Below are positions 48,868 through 58,055 of a stretch of 64,000 nucleotides of DNA, piece after piece. A model generated the notes under the pieces. The model saw nothing but the letters and a program-made list of their open reading frames with translations. It was not told the DNA's origin and searched no databases. How positions within the stretch are numbered: the first letter of the stretch is position 1; each line of letters begins with the position of its first letter. The DNA lies in contig NZ_JAMZNK010000004.1 of the NCBI RefSeq assembly GCF_027980145.1, positions 1 through 64,000 of the forward strand, read 5' to 3'. The DNA is from Flavobacterium azizsancarii. GTDB lineage: Bacteria; Bacteroidota; Bacteroidia; Flavobacteriales; Flavobacteriaceae. The position numbers and the translations under genes were made by a program.

Positions 48868-51717
48868 TTAGTTCTCCATATAAGCTTCGATAGGAGCACA
48901 GCTGCAAACTAAGTTTCTGTCACCATAAGCATCATCTACACGACGAACTGATGGCCAGAATTTATTTTCAGCAATATACTCCAATGGATAAGCGGCTTTT
49001 TCTCTAGTATAAGGGAAACTCCAAGTATCTGTAGTTAACATTGCTAATGTGTGCGGTGCATTTTTTAATACATTGTTTTTATCATCTGCTGTTGCAGCTT
49101 CGATCTCTTTTCTGATTGAAATAAGAGCGTCACAAAAACGATCTAACTCTGCTAAATCTTCAGATTCAGTAGGTTCAATCATTAAAGTTCCTGCTACCGG
49201 GAAAGAAACCGTTGGAGCGTGGAAACCGTAATCCATCAAACGCTTCGCGATATCACCAACTTCAATTCCGTTTTCTTTAAACGAACGACAATCTAAAATC
49301 ATTTCGTGAGCCGCTCTTCCGCATTCTCCTGTATAAAGAATTGGGTAGTGCCCTTCGAAACGGGATTTCATGTAGTTAGCATTCAGGATAGCATGTTCTG
49401 TAGCACTTTTTAATCCTTCGGCACCCATCATTGTGATGTAACCGTAAGAAATTAAGCATACCAAAGCAGATCCGTAAGGTGCAGATGAAATTGCTGTAAT
49501 AGCCTGCTCACCACCTACTTTTAAGATTGGGTTTGTTGGTAAAAAAGGAACCAGTTTTTCGTTTACACAAATTGGTCCAACACCAGGTCCGCCACCACCA
49601 TGAGGAATAGCGAAAGTTTTGTGTAAGTTTAAGTGACAAACGTCAGCGCCAATTGTAGCAGGATTTGTTAATCCAACTTGCGCGTTCATGTTTGCACCAT
49701 CCATATATACTAATCCGCCATTGTCGTGGATTAATTTAGTGATTTCAATAATCGAAGATTCAAAAACTCCGTGAGTAGAAGGATACGTTACCATTAAACA
49801 AGATAAATCATCTTTATGTTCAATCGCTTTTTCTCTTAAATCTTCTACGTCAATGTTTCCTTCAGGAGTAGTTTTAGTAACGATAATTTTCATTCCTGCC
49901 ATAGCTGCAGAAGCAGGATTGGTTCCGTGAGCAGATGAAGGAATTAAACATACATTACGGTGACTTTCGTTTCTCGATAAATGGTAAGCACGAATAGCCA
50001 TTAAACCGGCATATTCTCCCTGAGCTCCTGAGTTAGGCTGTAATGTAGTTCCGGCAAATCCCGTAATTACATTTAATTGCTGCTCTAATTTTTTAAGCAT
50101 CGTGATATAACCTTCCGCTTGTTCTACTGGTGCAAAAGGGTGAATGCTGTTCCAGTTTGGCATTGATAAAGGCAACATTTCTGAAGCTGCGTTTAATTTC
50201 ATTGTACAAGAACCTAATGAAATCATCGAATGATTCAACGATAAATCTTTACGCTCTAATTTTTTGATGTAACGCATGATCTGACTTTCTGAATGATGAT
50301 TGTTGAATACATCATGCGTTAAGAAAGAAGATGTTCTTTCTAATGAAGCAGGTAATTGGCTTGTAGCAGCTAATTCAGCAACAGTAAAAGTTTCTTTTCC
50401 TAAAGCTTCAGCAAAAATGGCAATAATTTGGTTGATGTCAGTAATTGAAGTTGTTTCGTTGAACGAAATAGAAATCGTATCGGCATTAACATAGTAGAAG
50501 TTTACTTCGTTTTTCTCTGCTATAGCTTTTACTTTTTGAGCATCTGCTTTTACTAAAATAGTATCAAAGTAAGCCGTATTGGTTTGAAAAACGCCTAGTT
50601 TATTTAAAGCTTCAGCAGCAGTAACCGCTGATGCGTGAACTTTACCTGCAATATATTGTAATCCTTTTGGTCCGTGGTAAACTGCATACATTCCGGCCAT
50701 AACCGCTAATAAAACCTGAGCGGTACAAATATTTGAAGTTGCTTTTTCACGTTTAATGTGCTGCTCACGAGTTCCTAACGCCATACGTAAAGCGCGATTA
50801 CCGTTTACATCAATCGAAACTCCAATAATACGACCTGGCATAGATCGTTTATATTCATCTTTGGTAGCAAAAAAAGCAGCGTGAGGACCACCATAACCCA
50901 TTGGTACACCAAAACGTTGTGAAGTTCCAACAACTACTGCCGCTCCCATTTCTCCCGGAGAAGTTAAGGCAACTAGTGATAAAATATCAGCAGCAAAAGC
51001 TACTTTAATTTCGTTTTCTTTTGCTTTAGCAACAAAAGCACTGTAATCGTTTACCTGACCATATTTTCCCGGATATTGTAAAATGGCTCCGAAGAACTCA
51101 TTCGAAAAATCAAAGGTTTCATGGTTTCCAACAACTAACTCAATCCCGATAGGAGTTGAACGTGTTTGCAGGATTGATAAAGTTTGAGGTAAAATTTCTT
51201 CAGAAACGAAGAATTTATTGATGTTGTTTTTCTTTTGGTCACGTGTACGAACGTCAAATAATAACGCCATAGCTTCGGCAGCAGCAGTTCCTTCATCAAG
51301 CAAAGAAGCGTTTGCAATTTCCATTCCTGTCAGTTCAATAACAGTAGTCTGGAAATTTAAAATAGCTTCAAGACGACCTTGAGCAATTTCTGCCTGATAA
51401 GGTGTATACGCCGTATACCATCCGGGATTTTCGAAGATGTTTCTTTGAATTGGAGCCGGAACGATTGTGGGATGATACCCCAAACCAATATAGGATTTGA
51501 ATACTTTATTTTTCTTTCCTAATTCCTGAATATGATTTGCAAATTCGTATTCCGTCATTGCAGGATCCAACTTCAAAGGTGCTTTTAAACGAATGTCATC
51601 CGGAAGGGTTTCGTAAACAAGTTGTTCGATCGATTCAACTCCAATAGTTTGTAACATGTGTTGAAGATCTGTTTCTCTTGGGCCAATGTGTCTTAAAGCA
51701 AAAGCATCTGTTTTCAT
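48868..51717 (-). CDS. gcvP: Glycine dehydrogenase (decarboxylating), P-protein
   Basis: 949 residues, the full length of the single-chain P-protein. Begins DAFALRHIGPRETD, and the PLP-binding lysine lies in HLNLHKTFAIPHGGGGPG (about residue 705). N-half with MGYGGPHAAFFATK and C-half with HGTNPASAAMAGMK as in both fused halves. It removes CO2 from glycine and passes the aminomethyl group to lipoyl-H-protein. Other gcv genes are not in this window. Confidence 0.95.
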   Translation of the reverse strand: MKTDAFALRHIGPRETDLQHMLQTIGVESIEQLVYETLPDDIRLKAPLKLDPAMTEYEFANHIQELGKKNKVFKSYIGLGYHPTIVPAPIQRNIFENPGWYTAYTPYQAEIAQGRLEAILNFQTTVIELTGMEIANASLLDEGTAAAEAMALLFDVRTRDQKKNNINKFFVSEEILPQTLSILQTRSTPIGIELVVGNHETFDFSNEFFGAILQYPGKYGQVNDYSAFVAKAKENEIKVAFAADILSLVALTSPGEMGAAVVVGTSQRFGVPMGYGGPHAAFFATKDEYKRSMPGRIIGVSIDVNGNRALRMALGTREQHIKREKATSNICTAQVLLAVMAGMYAVYHGPKGLQYIAGKVHASAVTAAEALNKLGVFQTNTAYFDTILVKADAQKVKAIAEKNEVNFYYVNADTISISFNETTSITDINQIIAIFAEALGKETFTVAELAATSQLPASLERTSSFLTHDVFNNHHSESQIMRYIKKLERKDLSLNHSMISLGSCTMKLNAASEMLPLSMPNWNSIHPFAPVEQAEGYITMLKKLEQQLNVITGFAGTTLQPNSGAQGEYAGLMAIRAYHLSRNESHRNVCLIPSSAHGTNPASAAMAGMKIIVTKTTPEGNIDVEDLREKAIEHKDDLSCLMVTYPSTHGVFESSIIEITKLIHDNGGLVYMDGANMNAQVGLTNPATIGADVCHLNLHKTFAIPHGGGGPGVGPICVNEKLVPFLPTNPILKVGGEQAITAISSAPYGSALVCLISYGYITMMGAEGLKSATEHAILNANYMKSRFEGHYPILYTGECGRAAHEMILDCRSFKENGIEVGDIAKRLMDYGFHAPTVSFPVAGTLMIEPTESEDLAELDRFCDALISIRKEIEAATADDKNNVLKNAPHTLAMLTTDTWSFPYTREKAAYPLEYIAENKFWPSVRRVDDAYGDRNLVCSCAPIEAYMEN

Positions 51718-51834
51718 TTGTAGCTATCTAATTTTTTAAGGGCAATGCAATTCGCGATGTATCTTCTTTGACGTAATCAGGTGTTACACAAGGTTTATTA
51801 CATTTTATAGTAAATGTGTTGTTTTTTTGTCGCG

Positions 51835-51842
51835 CAAAATTA
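51835..51842 (-). promoter_or_regulatory. -7 box candidate for gcvP
   Basis: TAATTTTG on the minus strand (51842-51835) fits TAnnTTTG, with a leader of about 115 bases to the gcvP start. No matching -33 element was found and I see no glycine riboswitch fold here, so this is tentative. Confidence 0.35.
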
Positions 51843-51938
51843 AGTATTATTAATAATTTAATAGGTATTTTTAACTTCAATTTTTATGAAATTTACAACT
51901 AAAGAGTTGATTTGTTAATAATTGATTAGATTTAAAGA

Positions 51939-52745
51939 ATGAAACTACTAAAACAGATATTCGATTTTTACCTCAATAGCAGTATTCATGTGGCTTTATC
52001 TTGTTATGCATTGGTACGAATTACATTTCATGTGTTTCATATTCAATATGATGAACCCATGGCGTTGTTCGTTTTTTTTGGAACAATTGTGGGATATAAT
52101 TTTGTTAAATATGATGCATTGGTTCGGGTCAAGAGGAAACCAGTGGGAAATCAATTGAAAATTATCGCAATTTTAAGTTTAGTTTCACTCGTTTTAGTAG
52201 GCTATTATTTTTTTCATCTCAAACGAATTACACAGATTGTTTCCGTTATAATTTTTGCCATAACCGCACTTTATACTTTGCCTTTTTTTCCTAATCGAAA
52301 GAATGCCAGAAATTGGGCCGGAGTAAAAATATATATCGTAGCACTTTGTTGGGTAGGAGCGACATTAGTTTTGCCTTATATCAATGCTGAAATTCCGTTT
52401 ATACCTGACTTCTTTATCAAATGTATTCAACGATTTGTATTGGTTTTTGTATTAATTCTTGTTTTCGAGATTTTAGATTTGGCCAATGATGATCCGCATT
52501 TAAAGACTGTTCCTCAGACAATAGGAGTTAAGCGTACTAAAATTTTGGGATTTTCACTTTTAGTACCTTTTTGGATCGTTGGGATATTGAGTTTTAGTTT
52601 TCATGAACTTATTATAAATCTTATAATGGTGGTCATGTTAATGTTGTTTATTTTGTTCGCGAATCCCAATCGGTCAAAATATTATACTTCTTTTTGGGTC
52701 GAAAGCGTTCCTATATTTTGGTGGTTGATGATTGTATTTTTATAA
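51939..52745 (+). CDS. UbiA-like prenyltransferase-family membrane protein
   Basis: 268 residues with seven to eight membrane segments. An N-terminal NFVKYDALVR region (about 54-63) and EILDLANDDPHLKTVPQTIGVKRT (about 178-200) take the place of the two Asp-rich motifs of UbiA proteins, although the first lacks the usual NDxxD. Could be a prenyltransferase with altered substrate or a degenerate member. Single gene, divergent from gcvP. Confidence 0.6.
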   Translation: MKLLKQIFDFYLNSSIHVALSCYALVRITFHVFHIQYDEPMALFVFFGTIVGYNFVKYDALVRVKRKPVGNQLKIIAILSLVSLVLVGYYFFHLKRITQIVSVIIFAITALYTLPFFPNRKNARNWAGVKIYIVALCWVGATLVLPYINAEIPFIPDFFIKCIQRFVLVFVLILVFEILDLANDDPHLKTVPQTIGVKRTKILGFSLLVPFWIVGILSFSFHELIINLIMVVMLMLFILFANPNRSKYYTSFWVESVPIFWWLMIVFL

Positions 52746-52824
52746 AAATAAGCTTAATTATTTAGGCATGTCATTAAGGTTAAGCTTTTTTAGAATTATG
52801 AATATTGGGATCAAGAGTTTAAAT

Positions 52825-52984
52825 GTGCCGTTAGGCACTAAATATCGGTAGTAATTAAAATAGATTAGAAATACATTGGGGTGCCGTAGGTACGCAACAA
52901 AATGATAATTATTGCGTACCTACGGCACGCTACATTTATTCCGATTCCTATTAACTACTACCGATATTTAGTGCCTAACGGCAC
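52825..52984. repeat. Nested palindromic interspersed repeat
   Basis: Outer arms of 28 bp, starting GTGCCGTTAGGCACTAAATA (52825-52852) and its complement at 52957-52984, enclose inner arms GTGCCGTAGGTACGCAA (52881-52897) and TTGCGTACCTACGGCAC (52912-52928). Perfect arms at both levels indicate a structured transcript or mobile palindromic element. No gene in 52746-53403. Confidence 0.8.
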
Positions 52985-53201
52985 AAATTGTATGCTTTCA
53001 AATCTTAATGGGCATAAATAATAGGATTGTCGATTTTATGCTGTTTCAAACATTTGAAATCAAAATTCGTTAGTCAAAAACAGTAAATATTTTATCTTTT
53101 TTTCCTTAATTTAATGACATTGGCCTCAATCCCTCACGCAAACCGTAAAATGAGAGATTTTATTCAAAAGAAAGTGAATGAAACAGTTTAATTATTGAAT
53201 T

Positions 53202-53319
53202 GCCTCCAGCTTTAGCTGGGGAGAAAATGTTATAGAATATTTCCGGCTTTAGCCAAATGATAAAGTTTGGCTAAAGCCAGATTAGATAATCATCCTTATC
53301 TCCAGCTAAAGCAGGAGGC
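53202..53319. repeat. Second nested palindromic repeat
   Basis: Outer arms GCCTCCAGCTTTAGCTGG (53202-53219) and CCAGCTAAAGCAGGAGGC (53302-53319, one mismatch); inner arms GGCTTTAGCCAAA (53245-53257) and TTTGGCTAAAGCC (53266-53278). Same two-level design as the element at 52825 but different sequence. Just before it, CCCTCACGCA at 53132-53141 repeats a motif found at the prophage edge. Confidence 0.8.
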
Positions 53320-53403
53320 TATTCAAAAAAAAAGATATTTTAAAATCTGCCGAATCTGCGAGAAAAAATCCATCACATTTTCTGTCAACTTAAAAAAAAA
53401 AAT

Positions 53404-53802
53404 TTATTTTGTCTTTTTTTCTGCCAGTGCTTTATTCAAATCAGCTTTTGCCTCATCGAGTTTTTTTCTTTTCTTAGCAATTTTTTCTTTGCTTTCGTTG
53501 TCTTTGATCGCTTTGTTCAGATCGTCTGTTTTTTCCTTAACCTTTTGTTGTTTTTCTTTTACTTTTTTGTCAAGATCAGTAGTAACTGTTTTTGTCGTGC
53601 AATTCTTTTTAGTTTTAGATATGGCATCTTCAACTCCTTTAATCTGACTTTGATTGCCGGCTTTTTTTGCTGCAACTAATTTTGTGTTCAACTCACATAA
53701 TTTTCTTTCGCAACCTTTTAAAGTGGCACAATTACTTTGTGCAAATCCTATGAAAGAAATAGTAAAAAATGCTATCGATAAAATTTTAGTTTTTAAAGTC
53801 AT
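53404..53802 (-). CDS. Exported DUF1090-like protein (YqjC-type)
   Basis: 132 residues. Signal peptide 1-21 (GFAQ). ATLKGCERKLCELNTKLVAAKKAGNQSQIKGVEDAI (26-61) matches the DUF1090 pattern with its CxxxxC spacing and GNQ, followed by a Lys-rich coiled coil (75-132). DUF1090 is best known from enteric bacteria. Periplasmic role unknown. Confidence 0.72.
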   Translation of the reverse strand: MTLKTKILSIAFFTISFIGFAQSNCATLKGCERKLCELNTKLVAAKKAGNQSQIKGVEDAISKTKKNCTTKTVTTDLDKKVKEKQQKVKEKTDDLNKAIKDNESKEKIAKKRKKLDEAKADLNKALAEKKTK

Positions 53803-53862
53803 AAGTTTATTTTTAGTGATTTACAATTGTTACAATATTTAAATAAAAGTAAGAAAAATATT

Positions 53863-54318
53863 TTAAGTCTGTTTTTCAGATACTTCTTTAAGGATTTTAT
53901 TTCTTTCTAAAAGGAATTTAGTTAAATGTCTTTTTAAAAATAAAACATCAAACAATTTTCCAAAGATCCCAAACGGAGTTTCATATTGCAATTTATCTTT
54001 CATGGTAGTAAGATCATTTTCTTCTTCAAAAAAATGTTCGTGCCTGAAGGATTTGAATTTGCCGCGTTCCATTTCATCTACAAAATAATCAAAAAAAGTC
54101 ATCGCTGTAATCCGGCTTTTATGAGTAAGATAAAATCCGAAATGTTTTCCTCGCCAGGTTACCGTTTCGTCTAAATTTATTAATCCGGATGTTATTCCGG
54201 CAATTGCTTTTTCATTAGTTTTACTGGCAGATTGTTGGTGAATATCTATATTTCTTGAAGCGTCGAAAACGGTTTGTTTTGATGCTTTTATTTTTGTTGT
54301 AAGTTGAATTGTAGTCAT
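53863..54318 (-). CDS. SRPBCC-family ligand-binding protein
   Basis: 151 residues with the START/Bet v 1-like pattern: N-terminal strand with IKASKQTVFDASRNIDIHQQS, ITSGLINLDETVTWRGKHFG, and a C-terminal helix FLLERNKILKEVS. Lies 311 bases before the TIGR01777 gene. In Bacteroidetes these two are often paired. The ligand is unknown. Confidence 0.72.
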   Translation of the reverse strand: MTTIQLTTKIKASKQTVFDASRNIDIHQQSASKTNEKAIAGITSGLINLDETVTWRGKHFGFYLTHKSRITAMTFFDYFVDEMERGKFKSFRHEHFFEEENDLTTMKDKLQYETPFGIFGKLFDVLFLKRHLTKFLLERNKILKEVSEKQT

Positions 54319-54359
54319 GATTAGGGAGTTTATTTCAAATCCCGGAGGGATGTTATATT

Positions 54360-54560
54360 TATAGAATTATAATTATACAGTGTTTGAACCCCATCGGGGT
54401 GATATAAAAATCGTAATAAAAAATATGTCGCTCCGCCGGAGCTAATGAAAGAATGTATGGTATGTCTTCTATAAATATGTTGCTCCGCTGGAGCTTAATA
54501 GAGTAGGGTTGATTATTAATTTCTATAAATATCTCAATCCGCAGGAGCTTTGCAAAAGAA
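54360..54560. repeat. Short interspersed repeat copies (GCTCCGCnGGAGC type)
   Basis: Three related units at about 54430 (GTCGCTCCGCCGGAGC), 54480 (GTTGCTCCGCTGGAGC) and 54540 (CTCAATCCGCAGGAGC), each preceded by ATAAATAT. A CCCCATCGGGG hairpin at 54389-54399 precedes them. They fill the gene-free stretch 54319-54629. Confidence 0.65.
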
Positions 54561-54629
54561 TTTATTATGCATTTTCCTCTTCCTCTTTAAAGTTCAACTT
54601 AAAAAAAATCCAATCTGAATTTTGTGCTT

Positions 54630-55538
54630 TCATTTGTGTAATAAATCTTTAAAAGCCTCATCAATATCTCCAAACTTAAATGTAAATCCATTTTCTAAAA
54701 GTTTTTTCGGAATCACATTTCTACTTTTCAACACTAATTCAGTTTCTGTTCGAATAAAGAAAGATCCGATTTCTAATAAAAATTTATTCACCGGAATCCC
54801 GAATGGGCAACCAACTGCTTTTCGAAGTTTTTTCATAAAGTCAGTATTACGAGCGGGTTTCGGAGAAACGACATTAATAACTCCTGTGATTTCTTTATCA
54901 ATAACAAGACCAACTGCATTTGCAAAATCTTCTTCATGAATCCAGCTTATAAACTGATTTCCTTTTCCCTGTTTTCCTCCAAAGCCTATTTTTGCCAAAG
55001 TCTTTAAAGGAATAAAAGCGCCACCGTTTTTACCTAAAACGATCGAAGTTCGCAAAGCCGTTTTTAAAGTATTTGGAGTTTCGGTTTTAAAAAATGCTTT
55101 TTCCCAAGATAAAGCGACATTTATAGAAAAGTCATTCCCTATTTTACCATTAATTTCATCCATTTGTTTGTCTAAAGAAAATCGATATATGGTTGAGGTT
55201 GATGAATTCAGCCAATGTTTAGGAGGATTTTTACAATTTAAAACCGCTTTATTTAAAACTTTTGTACTTTCAATTCTGGATAAAAGAATCTCTTTTTTGT
55301 TTTCTTTAGTATAACGGCAATCGACAGATTTTCCTGCCAGATTAATCAAAACGGTACTATTTTCCAATTCATTTTCCCAGCCTGAAAAAGTCTTTGCATT
55401 CCAGTTTACGTATTTTATTCCGTCAATTGTTTGAGATTTTCCTCGCGTAAGAATTACAATTTCGTCAAACTTATCTTTGAAACGATGGACTAAAGTTTGT
55501 CCTAAAAAACCTGTTCCGGCTGCGATTATGAGTTTCAT
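54630..55538 (-). CDS. TIGR01777-family NAD-dependent epimerase-like protein
   Basis: 302 residues. N-terminal nucleotide-binding GTGFLGQTLV (8-17), then LINLAGKSVDCRY (about 65-77), and the family's ALRTSIVLGKNGGAFIPL (about 160-177). It is related to the SDR/epimerase SulA-like group; the E. coli member YfcH is of unknown function. Near an SRPBCC gene, a pairing seen in this phylum. Confidence 0.82.
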   Translation of the reverse strand: MKLIIAAGTGFLGQTLVHRFKDKFDEIVILTRGKSQTIDGIKYVNWNAKTFSGWENELENSTVLINLAGKSVDCRYTKENKKEILLSRIESTKVLNKAVLNCKNPPKHWLNSSTSTIYRFSLDKQMDEINGKIGNDFSINVALSWEKAFFKTETPNTLKTALRTSIVLGKNGGAFIPLKTLAKIGFGGKQGKGNQFISWIHEEDFANAVGLVIDKEITGVINVVSPKPARNTDFMKKLRKAVGCPFGIPVNKFLLEIGSFFIRTETELVLKSRNVIPKKLLENGFTFKFGDIDEAFKDLLHK

Positions 55539-55566
55539 GGTTTTTTTTTTGATTTTGTGAGTATTA

Positions 55567-55599
55567 AAACCTAACAGGTTTTTAAAGCCTGTTAGGTTT
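55567..55599. terminator. Terminator between TIGR01777 and downstream gene
   Basis: AAACCTAACAGG (55567-55578) with CCTGTTAGGTTT (55588-55599), a perfect 12-bp stem. It ends the transcript of the membrane gene at 55610. Confidence 0.7.
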
Positions 55600-55609
55600 A
55601 GGCTGAAAA

Positions 55610-55996
55610 TTATGCGTTAAAAACCAATCGTTCTTCTTCCTGAGCTTCTTTTGCTTTTCTTTTCCCTCTAAAGAAGAAATATAAATTGAAGAATAGCATG
55701 ATGCCAAGATAAATAGAAAAACCTCCAATTTTGTAACTCAGTCTTTCAATCAATTCCTGATAACTATTTTGCCCGATTTGCATTTTTAGGATCATTAGCG
55801 CAAAACCAATATTTAATAGATAAAATCCGGTTTCAAAAAGCTTATTTGTTGCTTCTGCAATATCTTCACGGCCTTTAAAAATGTCCAGCATAAATATTTT
55901 TCCGTTTTTGAAAAGAGTTTTAGAAACATAATAAGTAAGAAATAGGGCAATTGGTAAATAAACACTGTAACCGATTAAGATTTTTGTAGTTTCCAT
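55610..55996 (-). CDS. Small membrane protein, family unknown
   Basis: 128 residues with three or four hydrophobic segments (about 9-28, 50-72, 92-112), ending with a charged tail (RGKRKAKEAQEEERLVF). IGYSVYLPIALFLTYYVSKTLFKNGKIFMLDIFKG and GFYLLNIGFALMILKMQ are shared with the broken gene just upstream, so the two are tandem paralogues. Function unknown. Confidence 0.65.
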   Translation of the reverse strand: METTKILIGYSVYLPIALFLTYYVSKTLFKNGKIFMLDIFKGREDIAEATNKLFETGFYLLNIGFALMILKMQIGQNSYQELIERLSYKIGGFSIYLGIMLFFNLYFFFRGKRKAKEAQEEERLVFNA

Positions 55997-56014
55997 GATA
56001 TTTAATTTAAGATG

Positions 56015-56362
56015 TTATTTAATTAATTTATGAATGTACTTGGTTAGAATTATAATGTTGAGGTAATGTAAAATTGAAATGATGAATATTATTATAGCTG
56101 TTTTGATTCCAATGGTTTCAATAAGTTGAGTTGATGACAGTATCTTTTGCCAGGAAATCAGAGTCATTGCACAATACCCAATATTTAAAAGATAGTAGCC
56201 TAAAAGTAAAACCTGATTGATTTTTTGACAGATATCAGCATGATTGGGAATTAGTTCTTAGACATAAATATTTCCGTTTTTATAGCAGATTTTTCCAACT
56301 TTTAGAATGATCAAAATTGTAATGCTGAGGTAAATAAAATACCCTATAATATTTAGATTCAT
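56015..56362 (-). pseudogene. Broken paralogue of the membrane gene at 55610
   Basis: Reading from the ATG at 56362 gives 34 codons, a TAA at 56260-56258, then 80 more codons in the same frame to a TAA at 56015. Both parts match the neighbour: IGYFIYLSITILI...CYKNGNIYV before the stop, GYYLLNIGYCAMTLI and ILHYLNIIILTKYI after it. The neighbour has a Leu or Asp at the stop site, so a point change such as TTA to TAA would suffice. This occupies the otherwise gene-free stretch 55997-56397. Confidence 0.75.
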
Positions 56363-56397
56363 AATTGCCGATTTATAAATTATTGATTGCGAATTTA

Positions 56398-57135
56398 TTA
56401 TGCCATTTCCTCTAATGCTTTTACAAATTCTAGTTTTCTTTTATTCTTGACTGTAATTTTTGAACCTTTTGCCAGAAAGACAGAAGCTGGTTTTATGTTT
56501 TGAAGAAATTTAAAATCCTCTCCATATGTTTTATCAAAATCAATATCAACGTTATGATTTAAAACTTCTAACTGTTCCCATCGTGGATGCTGAACTTCAT
56601 ATTCGAAAATTTTACCGGCATCAATTTTAGTATAACCAAAATAATGTTCTGTAATGAATTCAGCTTCAGAATCAACTTTAATTTCTAGTGGAGTTTTCTT
56701 TGTTTCTAATTGAATAGTATTCCACTTTTTATCATTTTTCCATTGATATATAAAAATGTTTGTGTTTTCATTTTCAATGATTTCATGTCGCATTTTCTGA
56801 GTTTCATAATGTTCCTGATACAAAGTATTTGCAATAAAAGTGATGGCACTTTTAGGAACAATTTCTTTGATGAAAACAACGCCGCGTTTCCATTCGCCAT
56901 TTTCAAAACGTTTTACGTAGAATCTTAAATTCACTTCTTCAAAATCTACATGAAAAGGAACTTTAATTCCTAATACTTTTGTGTTTTTGAACATAAAACC
57001 AACCAGACTCACATAACATTTGTTGTTCCAGGTATCTATTTCAGTTCCGGCGGGAACATATTTTTCTAATATTCCGGCATCAACTTCATAATTGAAAAGT
57101 GCCAGGTTTTTCCATTCTGCTTTTAAGAAATTCAT
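56398..57135 (-). CDS. DUF2071-family protein (YqjF-like)
   Basis: 245 residues. VDAGILEKYVPAGTEIDTWNNKCYVSLVGFMFKNTKVLGIKVPFHVDFEEVNLRFYV (about 18-75) and RRGVVFIKEIVPKSAI are the known DUF2071 landmarks (the second is GVVFIKEIVPK here). Role unknown; often next to MarR-type regulators. Overlaps the preceding gene by 4 bases (ATGA). Confidence 0.75.
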   Translation of the reverse strand: MNFLKAEWKNLALFNYEVDAGILEKYVPAGTEIDTWNNKCYVSLVGFMFKNTKVLGIKVPFHVDFEEVNLRFYVKRFENGEWKRGVVFIKEIVPKSAITFIANTLYQEHYETQKMRHEIIENENTNIFIYQWKNDKKWNTIQLETKKTPLEIKVDSEAEFITEHYFGYTKIDAGKIFEYEVQHPRWEQLEVLNHNVDIDFDKTYGEDFKFLQNIKPASVFLAKGSKITVKNKRKLEFVKALEEMA

Positions 57136-57479
57136 TGTTGTGCTTTTTTATAAGTTATAGTAGAGAAGTAGATTGCAAGAATTATTGGAATTGGAAACAA
57201 GATGAAGTAAATAAACTCAAAATGGAGTATTAGACCATTAACAAACCATAAAAGGAAAAAGAAAATGACGCCACTTATATAATGTTGAAGATCTTTATCT
57301 TCAGGTTCATCCAACAGCATTTTGATCCCAAAAATTAATTGAAATAAACCGGTAAGTATGGTTGATAAAACACCACAAAAAGCGAATTCGGCTCCATTAT
57401 TAGGTATCACTGCTGCGATTAAAACTAGTAATATTGGCATACCAACAAAAAAATAATTAAGGTAATTTATGGCTTTCAT
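57132..57479 (-). CDS. Four-helix membrane protein
   Basis: 115 residues, four membrane helices (about 5-25, 33-53, 65-85, 90-108), no family recognised. It starts an operon with DUF2071 and has the 26-bp GbsR-type palindrome 17 bases upstream of its start. Confidence 0.65.
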   Translation of the reverse strand: MKAINYLNYFFVGMPILLVLIAAVIPNNGAEFAFCGVLSTILTGLFQLIFGIKMLLDEPEDKDLQHYISGVIFFFLLWFVNGLILHFEFIYFILFPIPIILAIYFSTITYKKAQQ

Positions 57480-57495
57480 AGTTATAGATTGTTTT

Positions 57496-57521
57496 AAACT
57501 TTCAGAAAAAAATGAAAGTTT
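57496..57521. promoter_or_regulatory. Operator copy 1: AAACTTTCA-N8-TGAAAGTTT
   Basis: Perfect 9-bp inverted repeat with 8-base spacer, just upstream of the membrane/DUF2071 operon and at the end of the GbsR/MarR gene. An identical palindrome stands before the regulator gene itself (58077-58102), pointing to a common regulator. Confidence 0.7.
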
Positions 57522-57547
57522 TAATTAAATTTTTTTTGTTTGAAGAT

Positions 57548-58051
57548 CTACTTCATGATTTTCATGACCAAACGTCCCAACCAGTTATCATTAAATTCAG
57601 TCATTTTGTCTAACATATTGTCTGCCTTTAATACGAAATCATATAATTTTGAGGTCTGATCTACAAAGTGTTTTTCTTCTGCAGAATCTTTTGCTTCGAT
57701 TGTAGAAACTTCTTTTAAGATTTTAAGAGCAGGTTTAATTTCTCTTTTACTTCTTTCTTTTGCAATTTTTACAGCCAATTCATCTAAATCTTTTTCGGCA
57801 GTAAAAAACTCTCTTCTTTCTCCGGCTTTGTATTCTTTATATACAATTCCCCAATCCATTAAAGCTTTTAGATTCATGCTCGTATTTCCACGGGAAATTT
57901 GCAATTCGTCCATAATGTCTTCCATCGAAACAGGTTCGTTCGAGATCATTAATAAAGCATGGATCTGTGCCATGGTTTTATTAATTCCCCATTGAGAACC
58001 TAATGCTCCCCATGTTTGTACGAACTTATTTTTTGCTTCTTTGAATTCCAT
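57548..58051 (-). CDS. GbsR/MarR-family transcription regulator
   Basis: 167 residues. Winged-helix part (about 28-85): INKTMAQIHALLMISNEPVSMEDIMDELQISRGNTSMNLKALMDWGIVYKEYKAGERREF; the GNTSMNLK recognition-helix pattern is typical of GbsR-type proteins. The C-terminal helical part would dimerise. Likely controls itself and the operon at 57132-56398 through the shared palindromes. Confidence 0.85.
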   Translation of the reverse strand: MEFKEAKNKFVQTWGALGSQWGINKTMAQIHALLMISNEPVSMEDIMDELQISRGNTSMNLKALMDWGIVYKEYKAGERREFFTAEKDLDELAVKIAKERSKREIKPALKILKEVSTIEAKDSAEEKHFVDQTSKLYDFVLKADNMLDKMTEFNDNWLGRLVMKIMK

Positions 58052-58055
58052 GAAA

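Noticed and set aside
51718..51938. Possible glycine riboswitch upstream of gcvP
   Set aside because: No conserved tandem aptamer or expression-platform hairpin can be seen in the leader.
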